64,000 bases of DNA, taken from NCBI RefSeq assembly GCF_039541855.1, contig NZ_BAABHA010000001.1, positions 310,001 to 374,000 on the forward strand, read 5' to 3'. Shown piece after piece: positions 8,831 through 17,390 of the stretch. How positions within the stretch are numbered: position 1 is the first letter of the stretch; every line of letters starts with the position of its first letter. Under the pieces are notes generated by a model. That model did no database searches and was not told where the DNA came from. It saw only the letters and a program-made list of their open reading frames with translations. The translations under genes and the position numbers were made by a program. This DNA comes from Solirubrum koreensis. Lineage in GTDB: Bacteria; Bacteroidota; Bacteroidia; Cytophagales; Hymenobacteraceae.

Positions 8831-9190
8831 ATGAAGAAATTTTTGTTCTCTGGGATTTTGATGCTGGCTAGTTACGCTGGTTTCTCGCAAACTAACACTT
8901 CTACACGTTATCAAAACGGATACACGAAGGCAGACGGTACTTACGTTAGTCCTCATATGAAAACTGAGTCAAATAGCACCAACCACGATAATTTTTCTAC
9001 CAAAGGCAACTCTAACTATTACACCGGGGAAACAGGAACAAAAGCACGGGACTATTCTCCTGCAGCCGAAAATTATGGGAGTGGCAATACCATCCAAACA
9101 GGGTCACGCGGCGGACAGTACTACATTAATAGCAACGGGAATAAAACATATGTTCCTAAGCAGAAGTCGGTAGGGGGATATCCGGAGTAA
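8831..9190 (+). CDS. Small secreted protein with C-terminal GSRGGQYYINSNGNKTYVP motif
   Basis: A 119-residue protein read from ATG 8831 (a TTG two codons earlier is also in frame). It starts with a clear signal peptide (MKKFLFSGILMLASYAGFSQ). The mature part is rich in Asn, Ser, Thr, Tyr and Gly. It contains two short motifs seen in small bacterial and phage-associated proteins: NGYTKADGTYV near the N-terminus, and a C-terminal GGQYYINSNGNKTYVP segment that resembles the basic adaptor repeat described in chlorella viruses. The gene is AT-rich compared with its neighbours. Its last codons and stop lie inside the left arm of a 33-bp hairpin. Its function is unknown. Confidence 0.75.
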   Translation: MKKFLFSGILMLASYAGFSQTNTSTRYQNGYTKADGTYVSPHMKTESNSTNHDNFSTKGNSNYYTGETGTKARDYSPAAENYGSGNTIQTGSRGGQYYINSNGNKTYVPKQKSVGGYPE

Positions 9191-9250
9191 TTCAATGCAA
9201 CTAAAAAGCCCGTCTAGGACGGGCTTTTTAGTTGCATTGAATTACTCCGG
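9182..9250. terminator. Perfect 33-bp hairpin overlapping a stop codon, likely bidirectional terminator
   Basis: The arms 9182-9214 and 9218-9250 are perfectly complementary, with a 3-base loop (TAG). A core of GC pairs is flanked by A and T runs on both sides, so it can terminate transcription from the plus-strand small gene and the minus-strand MFS gene. The left arm includes the final Glu codon and the TAA stop of the small secreted protein. The stem is much longer than termination needs. Confidence 0.9.
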
Positions 9251-9266
9251 TCCATATTTTTAACCC

Positions 9267-10445
9267 TTACCCGTTGACCACCTGCCGGGTAGGAATTCGG
9301 TATAAATACACCAGCGCTGCAACTACCGCCACCACTCCCAAGCCGTGCACCAGCGGCAGGCGCGCCGGCTCGTTCGAGTACAGCCAACCGCTCAGCATGG
9401 CTCCTAAGCCAATGCCTACTTCCAAGGCAATGTACATGGTGGCTACGGCCCGGCCGCGCCGTTCGGGGTGGCTTAGGTCAATAGTCCAGGCGTAAAGCGT
9501 GGGCGAGTTCAGCCCCGTGGACAAGCCAAACAATGCCGCCGCCGCCAGGAACAACAGCGGCGTATGAGCCACACAGAGCGTCAGCAGCGCCACCACCATC
9601 ATTAAGGCAGAAATCCGCAGTATGGGCACGCGGCCGTAACGGTCGGAGGCGCGGCCAGCTACCAAGCGCACTAACAATGAAGCCAGCGTGTATGAAGTAA
9701 AAAACAAGCCCTTGTTATCGATGCCCAGCAGGCGGCTTTGGTCGGGCGCTACGGTGAGCAGAATGCCAAACGGAAACAAGCACAGGAGCGTAACAGCGGC
9801 CGGTTTCAGCACTTGCGGCTCCAGAATCTCATTCCATTTAATGCGCAGCAAGCCCCAGTGAAACCGTTGGCGTTGGGCGCGGGGAAGGGTTTCCGTCATG
9901 GTACCTTGCACCAGCACCGAAACCAAGGCCGTACCGCTGGAAAGGTAAAAGAGCGTGTTCAGTGAAAACCACTGCGTAATGTACCCGCCAATGGCCGGTC
10001 CGGCGGCCATTCCCAGGCTGCCCGCCACGCCCAGCATACCCATGGCCTCGCCTCGGCGCTCCAGTGGGGTAATATCAGCAATGTAGGCGGCCGTGCCGGT
10101 GGGCTTAAAACCGGTGCTGAAACCGTGCAGCAGGCGCAGGGTGAGAAAGGTGGCTACAGTACCGGCCCACACGTAGAAAAAGCCGCAGATAAAGCATACC
10201 AACGAGCCCACCACCATTACCGGAATGCGCCCCACAGTATCGGCCAGCTTGCCGCTGAAGGGCCGCGAAAGCCCCGCCGTAACGGTAAACAAACCAATGA
10301 TGAGGCCCTTGTAGTCGCCGCCGCCCATGCTGGTGAGGTGGTCGGGCAGTTCGGGAATGAGCAGGTTAAAGCTCAGAAAGAACAGAAACGAACTCAGGCA
10401 CATCAGCCAGAAACCGGCTGAATAGACCTTGGTGGGGGTGGGCAT
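9267..10445 (-). CDS. Major facilitator superfamily transporter
   Basis: A 392-residue inner-membrane transporter with about 12 hydrophobic segments. It carries the MFS motif after the second helix (GKLADTVGRIPVM) and its counterpart in the second half (GRASDRYGRVPIL). The start is placed at ATG 10445 (MPTPTKVYSAGFW), because the extra 32 residues upstream are Cys/Arg-rich and unlike a first helix, and a -7 promoter element lies at 10472-10479. The sequence resembles multidrug or sugar efflux permeases, but the substrate cannot be read from it. The gene stands alone on the minus strand between two hairpins and the divergent ABC exporter. Confidence 0.88.
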   Translation of the reverse strand: MPTPTKVYSAGFWLMCLSSFLFFLSFNLLIPELPDHLTSMGGGDYKGLIIGLFTVTAGLSRPFSGKLADTVGRIPVMVVGSLVCFICGFFYVWAGTVATFLTLRLLHGFSTGFKPTGTAAYIADITPLERRGEAMGMLGVAGSLGMAAGPAIGGYITQWFSLNTLFYLSSGTALVSVLVQGTMTETLPRAQRQRFHWGLLRIKWNEILEPQVLKPAAVTLLCLFPFGILLTVAPDQSRLLGIDNKGLFFTSYTLASLLVRLVAGRASDRYGRVPILRISALMMVVALLTLCVAHTPLLFLAAAALFGLSTGLNSPTLYAWTIDLSHPERRGRAVATMYIALEVGIGLGAMLSGWLYSNEPARLPLVHGLGVVAVVAALVYLYRIPTRQVVNG

Positions 10446-10471
10446 GGAGCAACAGAACGCGTGGGCGGAGA

Positions 10472-10479
10472 CAAAGGTA
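10472..10479 (-). promoter_or_regulatory. -7 promoter element for the MFS gene
   Basis: TACCTTTG on the minus strand matches the Bacteroidota TAnnTTTG consensus, 26 bases before the chosen MFS start codon. No TTG is present at the expected -33 distance. Confidence 0.5.
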
Positions 10480-10676
10480 ACCCGCAAACGAGCGGGCATA
10501 CTCGTGCCAGATGCTTTTCGGGCCGATAAGCCAACCTGCACCTAAAACATTTCTGATTCAGTCCTATACCTGTCTCGGCGCGGCAAGCTCAACCATCCGA
10601 ACCGGAACCCATTGCGTATGCTGCCAATACGGCTGCCCGGCACGTTTCGGCGCGGCGCTTGCCGGGGTAGTTGCAC

Positions 10677-12557
10677 ATGAGTTTCTGGACCAACCTCTTT
10701 GAATCGATTTCGGCCAAGCGGCCCCGGCCCGAGCACAAGCCGGCCGTAAGCCTGCGCGAACGGGCCGCCGCCTTGCGTAACATTCCGGCGTTTATGCGCC
10801 TGGTGTGGCAAACGAGCCCGCGCCTGCTATTGATAAATGCGGCTCTACGCCTCGTGCGAGCCGCTATTCCGTTGGCCGTGCTGTACGTAGCCCGGCTAAT
10901 CATAGATGAAGTAATCCGGCTTAGTCAAAGCCCCAGCCCGGCCGACGTGCCACTCACGCCTGTTCTCACGCTGGTGGCGCTGGAGTTCGGCCTCGCCATA
11001 TTGTCCGATGCCCTGGGCCGCGGCGTGGCGTTGCTCGATAGTCTCCTGGGCGACTTGCTGGCCAACCGCTCCTCGGTGCGCTTAATGGCCCACGCCGCTA
11101 CCCTCGACCTCGATCAATTCGAAGACGCCACATTCTACGACAAGCTGGAGCGGGCCCGCCGCCAAACTCTGTCGCGTTCCACGCTCATGGCGCAGCTGCT
11201 GGGCCAGGCGCAGGACCTGATTACAATGGTGTTTCTGGCGGCGGGCCTGGTGGCTTTTCAGCCCTGGCTGCTGCTATTGCTAGCCGTGGCGGTGGTACCG
11301 GCTTTTCTGGGCGAATCACATTTCAACGAGCGGAGCTATTCGCTGGTGCACTCCTGGACGCCCGAGCGGCGCGAGCTGGACTACCTGCGCCAAACCGGAG
11401 CCTCTGACGAAACCGCCAAGGAGGTCAAGATTTTCGGGCTGTCGGGTTTTCTCATCGACCGTTTTGAAACGCTTTCCTCCGAGTTTTACACCAAGAACAA
11501 GGGCCTAGCCATTCGCCGGGCCAGTTGGGGCACCGTGTTTGCCGCCATCGGTACGCTGGGCTATTACGGGGCCTATGTGTACCTGATTATTCGGGCGGCG
11601 CAGGGGCAAATGTCGGTGGGCCAGCTCACGTTTCTGGCCGGTTCGTTCGGGCGGCTGCGCGGCCTGCTCGAAGGCGTGCTCAGCCGCTTCAGCTCCATGG
11701 CCGATGGCGCGCTGTACCTGCAGGACTTCTTCGATTTCTTTGCCTTGCGGCCCCGCATTATTCGTGACGAAGCCGCCGGTATGCGGCCTTTCCCGCGCCC
11801 CATCCAGCAAGGGTTTACCTTCGAAAACGTGGGCTTCCAGTACCGCAACGGTTCCAAGTGGGCGCTACGTGGCCTGAGCTTCCACCTGCAGGCCGGCGAA
11901 AAGCTGGCGCTGGTGGGCGAAAACGGCGCCGGCAAAACCACGCTCGTGAAGCTGCTGGCCCGCCTCTACGACCCCACCGAAGGCCGCATCTTGCTCGACG
12001 GCCACGATTTGCGCGAGTACGACCCGGCCGAGCTGCGCCAGGAAATCGGCGTCATTTTCCAGGATTTCGTGCGGTTTCAGCTGCCTGCCGGCCAGAACAT
12101 TGCCGTGGGCCGCATCGACCAGCGCCAAAACCAAACGCGGATTGAAGGTGCCGCCTCGCGCAGCCTCGCCGACTCGGTTATTGAGAAGCTGCCCGCCGGC
12201 TACGACCAAATGATTGGCCGCCGCTTTGCCGGCGGCGTGGACCTCAGCGGCGGGGAATGGCAGAAAATTGCCCTCGGCCGTGCCTACATGCGCGACGCCC
12301 AGCTGCTGATTCTCGACGAGCCCACCGCCGCCCTCGATGCCCGCGCCGAGCACGAGGTATTCAAGCGCTTCGCCGAGCTGACGCGCGGCAAAACCGCCGT
12401 CCTTATTTCGCACCGCTTCAGCACCGTGCGCATGGCCGACCGCATTCTGGTAATTGAACACGGCCAGCTGCAGGAGCTTGGCTCGCACGACGACCTGCTG
12501 GCGCGCGGCGGCCGCTACGCCGAGTTGTTTCAGCTGCAGGCCGCCGGTTACCGGTAA
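10677..12557 (+). CDS. ABC exporter, fused permease and ATPase
   Basis: A 626-residue half-transporter read from ATG 10677 (a TTG two codons earlier is in frame). The N-terminal part holds about six membrane helices of the type I ABC exporter fold. The C-terminal nucleotide-binding domain has Walker A GENGAGKTT (about residue 414), the signature LSGGEWQK (about 522), Walker B LLILDEPTAALD (about 545) and the switch His in LISHRFSTV. The organisation matches homodimeric lipid, drug or peptide exporters. No partner gene indicates the cargo. The protein starts divergently from the MFS gene. Confidence 0.9.
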   Translation: MSFWTNLFESISAKRPRPEHKPAVSLRERAAALRNIPAFMRLVWQTSPRLLLINAALRLVRAAIPLAVLYVARLIIDEVIRLSQSPSPADVPLTPVLTLVALEFGLAILSDALGRGVALLDSLLGDLLANRSSVRLMAHAATLDLDQFEDATFYDKLERARRQTLSRSTLMAQLLGQAQDLITMVFLAAGLVAFQPWLLLLLAVAVVPAFLGESHFNERSYSLVHSWTPERRELDYLRQTGASDETAKEVKIFGLSGFLIDRFETLSSEFYTKNKGLAIRRASWGTVFAAIGTLGYYGAYVYLIIRAAQGQMSVGQLTFLAGSFGRLRGLLEGVLSRFSSMADGALYLQDFFDFFALRPRIIRDEAAGMRPFPRPIQQGFTFENVGFQYRNGSKWALRGLSFHLQAGEKLALVGENGAGKTTLVKLLARLYDPTEGRILLDGHDLREYDPAELRQEIGVIFQDFVRFQLPAGQNIAVGRIDQRQNQTRIEGAASRSLADSVIEKLPAGYDQMIGRRFAGGVDLSGGEWQKIALGRAYMRDAQLLILDEPTAALDARAEHEVFKRFAELTRGKTAVLISHRFSTVRMADRILVIEHGQLQELGSHDDLLARGGRYAELFQLQAAGYR

Positions 12558-12619
12558 AACCGGCCTCTGATGCAACTTGTAGCCGCATAGCCAGCTCTTC
12601 AGCTACAATATGGCTTGCT

Positions 12620-13198
12620 ATGAAACGAATACTTCTTTTGCTACTCCTTTGGGCGCCTCTCTACGCTTGCGAAGACGAGTGCGGCAGTGAGCCCGCCCTA
12701 GCTTATTTCGATGTGGAGGGCGCGAACCTGTTTGCCCTGAACAGTCCTGCAAACCAGACGTCCCGGAGCATTGTGCCCAACGAATCTGTTTCGCGCCCAA
12801 ACCTGCTGCTGGCCATGAGCCTGCCAGTGCGTTACTACAGTTCTGCTCCGGCCCGCGGCGGTAACCGCGCCTACGCTTGCTCCCCGCTCGAACCCGGACA
12901 ATTAGGCACCGACGAGCGGGTGGATTCGCTGACCATTCGCAGCCGTTTCGACTACGACGCGCAGCATCCCGCCGGCAGCTCCCTCAACGACCTCGTGGCG
13001 CTGGACTACCTGCCTTCCGGCCTGATCCTGGAGCCTAACCGCATTGCTGAGGCCAATGGTCAGCCGTTAAAGCAATTGAATTTTCGACTTCGCCGGGCCC
13101 CCACAGCTTCTGGCCCGCAGCAGTTTAGGGTGCGACTGCGCCTGACCAATGGCGAGGTATATACGGCCGAAACCGTGTCCTTCACGCTATTGCCCTGA
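12620..13198 (+). CDS. Putative lipoprotein of unknown function
   Basis: A 192-residue protein. The N-terminus MKRILLLLLLWAPLYAC forms a short signal with a lipobox cysteine at residue 17, so it is probably a lipoprotein. The Cys-Glu-Asp-Glu-Cys start of the mature part and the alternating beta-type pattern of the C-terminal half (RVRLRLTNGEVYTAETVSF) suggest a small beta-rich periplasmic or outer-membrane-anchored domain. I do not recognise a named family with confidence. It lies 62 bases after the ABC exporter and could be co-transcribed with it. Confidence 0.7.
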   Translation: MKRILLLLLLWAPLYACEDECGSEPALAYFDVEGANLFALNSPANQTSRSIVPNESVSRPNLLLAMSLPVRYYSSAPARGGNRAYACSPLEPGQLGTDERVDSLTIRSRFDYDAQHPAGSSLNDLVALDYLPSGLILEPNRIAEANGQPLKQLNFRLRRAPTASGPQQFRVRLRLTNGEVYTAETVSFTLLP

Positions 13199-13215
13199 TC
13201 CGGTTGTATCGTCCT

Positions 13216-14226
13216 TTAGCGGGCGTCGTCGAACGGTGCATTGCGCACCCGAATGATTTCGGCCGCAATGCTGATGGCAATTTCCTCGGGCGTACGGCTG
13301 TGAATGGGCAACCCAATGGGCGTATACAGGCGCTGTAGTTGCTGTTCAGAATAGCCATCGGCCCGTAGGCCCGCCAAAAGCTTCTCGATTTTGGCCTCGC
13401 TACCCATCAGGCCGATGTAGGCCAGCTGGTGGTCGAGCAACTGGCGCACCGCCACGTCGTCGGAGCGGTAGCCGAAGGTCATGACCACCACGTACTGATT
13501 CGGGCCTTCGGGGACTTCCAGGGCCAGTTTCTCGTAGCTAAGCGTGCGTTTTTCGTGTACGAAGGGGTTCTGAAGCAGCGTGTTCAGGTTGGGCCGGTCG
13601 TCGAAAACCGTGAGGTGGAAATCGAGCGTGGCCATTACCCGCGACAGCGCCAGCGCCACGTGCCCCCCGCCAATAATGGTAAGCCGGTCGCGGAAGCCCA
13701 ACGGCTCGGTGTAGTGCCAGCGCGAGGCAGCCGCGTCGGCCGATTCGAATTGCGTCGGGTAGCCTGTGTGGCCCAGGTGCACGCTTAGCTCACCGGTGTG
13801 GGAGAGGTGCAAGGTGCTGGGCAAATGCTGCTCCAGGGTTTCCAGGGCTGCGCGCACGGCTGGCAAGTGTGCCGGCAGCAGCGGCAGCAACACCAACATT
13901 TGCTGTCCCGAGCAAATCATGCCGGAGCGGTTGTGACCAGCCTCGGACCGATGAACCTGTTCGCGGAGTAATACCCCGGTTTCGCGGCGCTGCATACGGT
14001 CACGGGCCAGCTCCACAAACTTGTGCTCCATGATACCGCCGCCAATGGAGCCCGTCATGCTGCCAGCGGCCACACTCATTTTAAACCCCTGCCGCCCCGG
14101 ACTGTCGCCGGTGCTGCTGGCTACAATAAGCAGAGTCACGGGTACGCCTGCGCGCAAGCAGGCCATGGCGTGTTGCCACACAACCAAGTCGCGTGGAGCA
14201 GGAGAGTGGGGAGACAGCGAATCCAA
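13216..14226 (-). CDS. xdhC: XdhC/CoxI family molybdoenzyme accessory protein
   Basis: A 336-residue protein of the XdhC/CoxI family, which binds the molybdenum cofactor, helps sulfurate it and delivers it to xanthine dehydrogenase. The N-terminal XdhC domain shows the SSTGDSPGRQGFKM and GSIGGGIMEHKF blocks. The C-terminal Rossmann domain has GGGHVALALSR near residue 190. The start is uncertain: the longest frame begins with TTG at 14226, and no ATG precedes the conserved Trp. Its place downstream of xdhA and xdhB supports the role. Confidence 0.9.
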   Translation of the reverse strand: MDSLSPHSPAPRDLVVWQHAMACLRAGVPVTLLIVASSTGDSPGRQGFKMSVAAGSMTGSIGGGIMEHKFVELARDRMQRRETGVLLREQVHRSEAGHNRSGMICSGQQMLVLLPLLPAHLPAVRAALETLEQHLPSTLHLSHTGELSVHLGHTGYPTQFESADAAASRWHYTEPLGFRDRLTIIGGGHVALALSRVMATLDFHLTVFDDRPNLNTLLQNPFVHEKRTLSYEKLALEVPEGPNQYVVVMTFGYRSDDVAVRQLLDHQLAYIGLMGSEAKIEKLLAGLRADGYSEQQLQRLYTPIGLPIHSRTPEEIAISIAAEIIRVRNAPFDDAR

Positions 14227-14321
14227 GTGGGCGGAATGGGAAATCAGCCCGCAAGAAACGGATTTAGACGCAGTTATGAAAGAATAGGATATGATTAATA
14301 TTTACTTGCGCAGACCAGCTG

Positions 14322-14915
14322 CTACCAAGTTGCGCTGAGCGCGTAGTACACCGCCATAACCCCCGAATACACCGAGCTGGCTAGGAAGCGCCGCTGCGGC
14401 GATACGTGGTTCTGAATAAAGTAATTCACCACCAATGACACCGGCGCGTTCAGAGCGAACGACTTAGCCGCCACCGGCAGCAAATGCCAGCCGATTTGCT
14501 CGAACTGCCCGGTAAACACCAGCAGAAACACCATGTGGCGCAAAATCCAGATGGGGTTAAAGTACACCTGCGACAGCGCTGCACGCAGCCAGCGGGAGGC
14601 TTGGCTTTTGCTTTCGGGTACGATGCGGTCAATCCAGTTGAAGAAAGCCGGCACTTCGAAGGCGTACAGGAAACCGCCCAGCAACGCTACGCCCAGCAGG
14701 CGCAACCAATGAAAATCGTTGAGCAACAGGGCTGCTACGGTGTCGCCGGCGGAGTAAAGAACCAAGCCACGCAGCATGTTGCGCTGCACTTGGGTAGAAC
14801 GGATAACCGGCGCAACAATAATGCGCAGGGGAGCGGTAATGAGGGTATTCGACAAAGCGGGAATGGGCAAGAATTGCGGTAAAAAGGCCGCAAAGGTACG
14901 CCGCAAAGCCGACAA
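14322..14915 (-). CDS. Small membrane protein between xdhB and xdhC (possibly Mpv17/PMP22-like)
   Basis: A frame of up to 197 residues with about four hydrophobic segments. The pattern GLVLYSAGDTVAALL, then DFHWLRLLGVALLGG, then a proline-containing helix recalls the Mpv17/PMP22 family (L..GD...Q / D..R..R / G), but the match is weak. The longest frame starts with TTG at 14915; the first ATG is at 14777 and would remove the first helix. It is read in the same direction as the xdh genes and sits between xdhB and xdhC, so it may be a passenger or a membrane partner. Real coding is likely; the function is unknown. Confidence 0.6.
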   Translation of the reverse strand: MSALRRTFAAFLPQFLPIPALSNTLITAPLRIIVAPVIRSTQVQRNMLRGLVLYSAGDTVAALLLNDFHWLRLLGVALLGGFLYAFEVPAFFNWIDRIVPESKSQASRWLRAALSQVYFNPIWILRHMVFLLVFTGQFEQIGWHLLPVAAKSFALNAPVSLVVNYFIQNHVSPQRRFLASSVYSGVMAVYYALSATW

Positions 14916-14980
14916 ATGCCACGAACGAACGGAAATAGCAGCTACTAGTCCTGTTTCTCGCTCACCGAGGAAACGCAGAA

Positions 14981-15019
14981 CGGCCCGGCCAAACAGACGT
15001 TAACTGCTTAGCCGGGCCG
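14981..15019 (-). terminator. Possible terminator downstream of xdhB
   Basis: A 9-bp GC-only stem (14981-14989 with 15011-15019) with a 21-base loop and no U run. It may weaken transcription between xdhB and the downstream genes. The evidence is weak. Confidence 0.3.
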
Positions 15020-15042
15020 CGGTATAACCACTCGAGGAGTTT

Positions 15043-17352
15043 CTAAGGTTTTATAGGAGCTACAGTGGCCGCTTGATGAACGGGTGCTGGTTCCGCAGCG
15101 GGTGCCGCGTACAAGCTCATCAGCACTTTCTCGGGTGTAATGGGTGCCGAAAACGCGGGGAACACGCTGGGGCGGAAGGCGCGTACGGCATTGCGAATGG
15201 CAAAGTAGCCGCCCAGGCCGTACATCAGCGGCGGTTCGCCCACGGCTTTGGCGCGCAGAATGGCGTTTGGGTGACCGGGCGTTTCCAGGAACTCTACATC
15301 CACTACGGCCGGCACACTGTACAGATCGGGCACCTTGTAAGTGCTTAGGGCATTGGTGAGCAGGCGGCCTTCTTGGTTGTAAATCAGCTCTTCCATGGTC
15401 ATCCAGCCCAGGCCCTGCACCAATCCGCCTTCAATCTGGCCGCGGTCGATGCCGGGGGTAAAGCTCTGGCCGAAATCGTGCACGAGGCGCACGGCGTCAA
15501 TTTCGTAGGTGCCGCGCACAGCATCCACCGTCGCTTGCACCAAAGCCGTACCGTACACATGGTAGGCAAAGGGGTTGCCCTTCTCTTGGGTCTGGTCAAA
15601 CCACAGGTCGGGCGTAGCGTAGTGGGCGTTTTCGGTGAGGCTCACGCGCTTCCAGTAGGCCGTGGAAACTAGCTTCTCCCAATCGGTTTCGGCGGGTTTG
15701 CCGGCGGCGAGTACCTGTTCGTCGTAAATTTCCAGGCCCTCGTATTCCAGCTTCAACTCCTCGGCGGCGTGGCGCATGAGCCGCACCCGCAACGCCCGGC
15801 ACGCCATTTCCACGGCTTTGCCGTTGAGGTCGGCGGTGGCACTGGCGGCCGTGGGCGAGGTGTTGGCCACCCGCGTGGTGTTGGTGGTTTCAAGGCGGAC
15901 GCGGTTGGGATTAATGCCCAGCGTGCGGGCCGCAACCTGCACCATTTTGGTGTTAACGCCCTGGCCCATTTCCACGGCGCCGGTGCTAATGCCCACCGAG
16001 CCGTCGGTGTAAATGTGCACGAGGGCGCGGGCCTGGTTCATGGCCGTTTTGGTAAACGAAATGCCGAAGCAAATCGGCATCACCGCCAAGCCCCGCTTCT
16101 TTACCGCGCTTTGCTGGTTAAAGGCATCTACTTCGGCTTGCCACTGCTCCAGCTTAAATTTTTGCTCGGCGGTTTGCCAGCTTAGCCCAGCATGACAATC
16201 GGCCAAACGCTGTCCGTAAGGAAACTCCTGCCCGTCCTGGTACAGGTTGCGGCGCTGAATTTCCCAAGCCGGCACGCCCAACTGCTCGGCGGCCTTCGCA
16301 ATAGCCGACTCGATGACAAACATGCCCTGGGGGCCGCCAAAACCCCGGAAAGCGGTATTGGGCGGCAGGTTGGTGCGGCAGCTGTATGCCGTGGCCCGCA
16401 CGTTGGGAATGAAGTACGTATTGGTGGCGTGAAACAGGGTGCGTTCCAGCACAGCCGGCGAAAGGTCGGCGGCGGCACCGGCGTTTTGGTAAAACGTTAC
16501 CTCGTAAGCCAGCAGCTTCAGATCGGCTGAGAGGCCCAGCTTGAAATCGGAGGAGTAGGGGTGGCGCTTGCCGGTCATGCGCAGGTCGTCGTGGCGCGAA
16601 AGGACCAGCTTAACCGGTTTCTTCACCACGAAAGCCCCGAGTGCGGCCAAAGCTCCCCAGGTAGTGGCTTGGTCTTCTTTGCCGCCAAACCCGCCGCCCA
16701 GGCGCACTACATCTACTTCTACTTTGTGCATGCCCACGCCCAGCACCCGCGCCGTGTGGCGCTGCACGGCAGTGGGCCCTTGCGTGGAGGAATGCACACG
16801 CACGCCGCCACCTTCGCTCGGGTAAGCGTAGGCACCCTGCGTTTCAATGTACAGGTGCTCCTGCCCGCCGTTTTCGGCTACACCTTCGATAATGTGGGCG
16901 CAAGCATCCCAGGTAGCGGCCGGGTCGCCGAGGCGGAAAGTGCGCGGGGGCACAATCAACTCGTCTTGGGCCGCAGCTTCCCGCGGGTCGGTGATGATGG
17001 GCAGCGGCTCGATGTCGGCTTCAATGAGCTTGACGGCTGCCCGGGCTTGCGGTTCGGTTTCGGCCAGTACCAAGGCCACCGGCATGCCCTGAAAATGCAC
17101 GTGCGAGCCGGCCAGCAGTTCTTCATCGGGTACAATGCCACCGATCTGGTTTTCGCCGGGAATATCGGCCGCGGTAAGAATGCGCACCACGCCGGGCGCC
17201 CGGCGGGCTGCCTCTAGGTTTAAGCTGCGGAGCTTGCCGTGGGCCAGCGGCGAACCGTACACCACCGCGTGCAGGGTGCCTCGCTGCACGGGAATGTCGT
17301 CGAGGTATTGGGATTCGCCGCGCACGTGGCCGGCAGCGTCGAGATTATGCAT
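15043..17352 (-). CDS. xdhB: Xanthine dehydrogenase molybdopterin-binding large subunit
   Basis: A 769-residue molybdenum-cofactor subunit that, with XdhA, oxidises hypoxanthine and xanthine to urate in purine breakdown. It starts with the conserved GHVRGESQYLDDIP segment. Cofactor and active-site motifs are present: GGFGGKEDQ (about residue 219), AFRGFGGPQG (about 335), the MGQGVNTK block, and GEPPLMYGLG (about 704), which carries the catalytic Glu. The length is normal for the separate large subunit. The gene lies 38 bases downstream of xdhA, consistent with an operon. Confidence 0.95.
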   Translation of the reverse strand: MHNLDAAGHVRGESQYLDDIPVQRGTLHAVVYGSPLAHGKLRSLNLEAARRAPGVVRILTAADIPGENQIGGIVPDEELLAGSHVHFQGMPVALVLAETEPQARAAVKLIEADIEPLPIITDPREAAAQDELIVPPRTFRLGDPAATWDACAHIIEGVAENGGQEHLYIETQGAYAYPSEGGGVRVHSSTQGPTAVQRHTARVLGVGMHKVEVDVVRLGGGFGGKEDQATTWGALAALGAFVVKKPVKLVLSRHDDLRMTGKRHPYSSDFKLGLSADLKLLAYEVTFYQNAGAAADLSPAVLERTLFHATNTYFIPNVRATAYSCRTNLPPNTAFRGFGGPQGMFVIESAIAKAAEQLGVPAWEIQRRNLYQDGQEFPYGQRLADCHAGLSWQTAEQKFKLEQWQAEVDAFNQQSAVKKRGLAVMPICFGISFTKTAMNQARALVHIYTDGSVGISTGAVEMGQGVNTKMVQVAARTLGINPNRVRLETTNTTRVANTSPTAASATADLNGKAVEMACRALRVRLMRHAAEELKLEYEGLEIYDEQVLAAGKPAETDWEKLVSTAYWKRVSLTENAHYATPDLWFDQTQEKGNPFAYHVYGTALVQATVDAVRGTYEIDAVRLVHDFGQSFTPGIDRGQIEGGLVQGLGWMTMEELIYNQEGRLLTNALSTYKVPDLYSVPAVVDVEFLETPGHPNAILRAKAVGEPPLMYGLGGYFAIRNAVRAFRPSVFPAFSAPITPEKVLMSLYAAPAAEPAPVHQAATVAPIKP

Positions 17353-17390
17353 GGGATGGGGAGAAGCGGGGAAGGAGCTGGCAGCGCGGG

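Noticed and set aside
9182..9250. Interpretation of the long hairpin as a miniature transposable element
   Set aside because: There is no target-site duplication beyond the arms, no second copy in the window and a 3-base loop; a bidirectional terminator is simpler.
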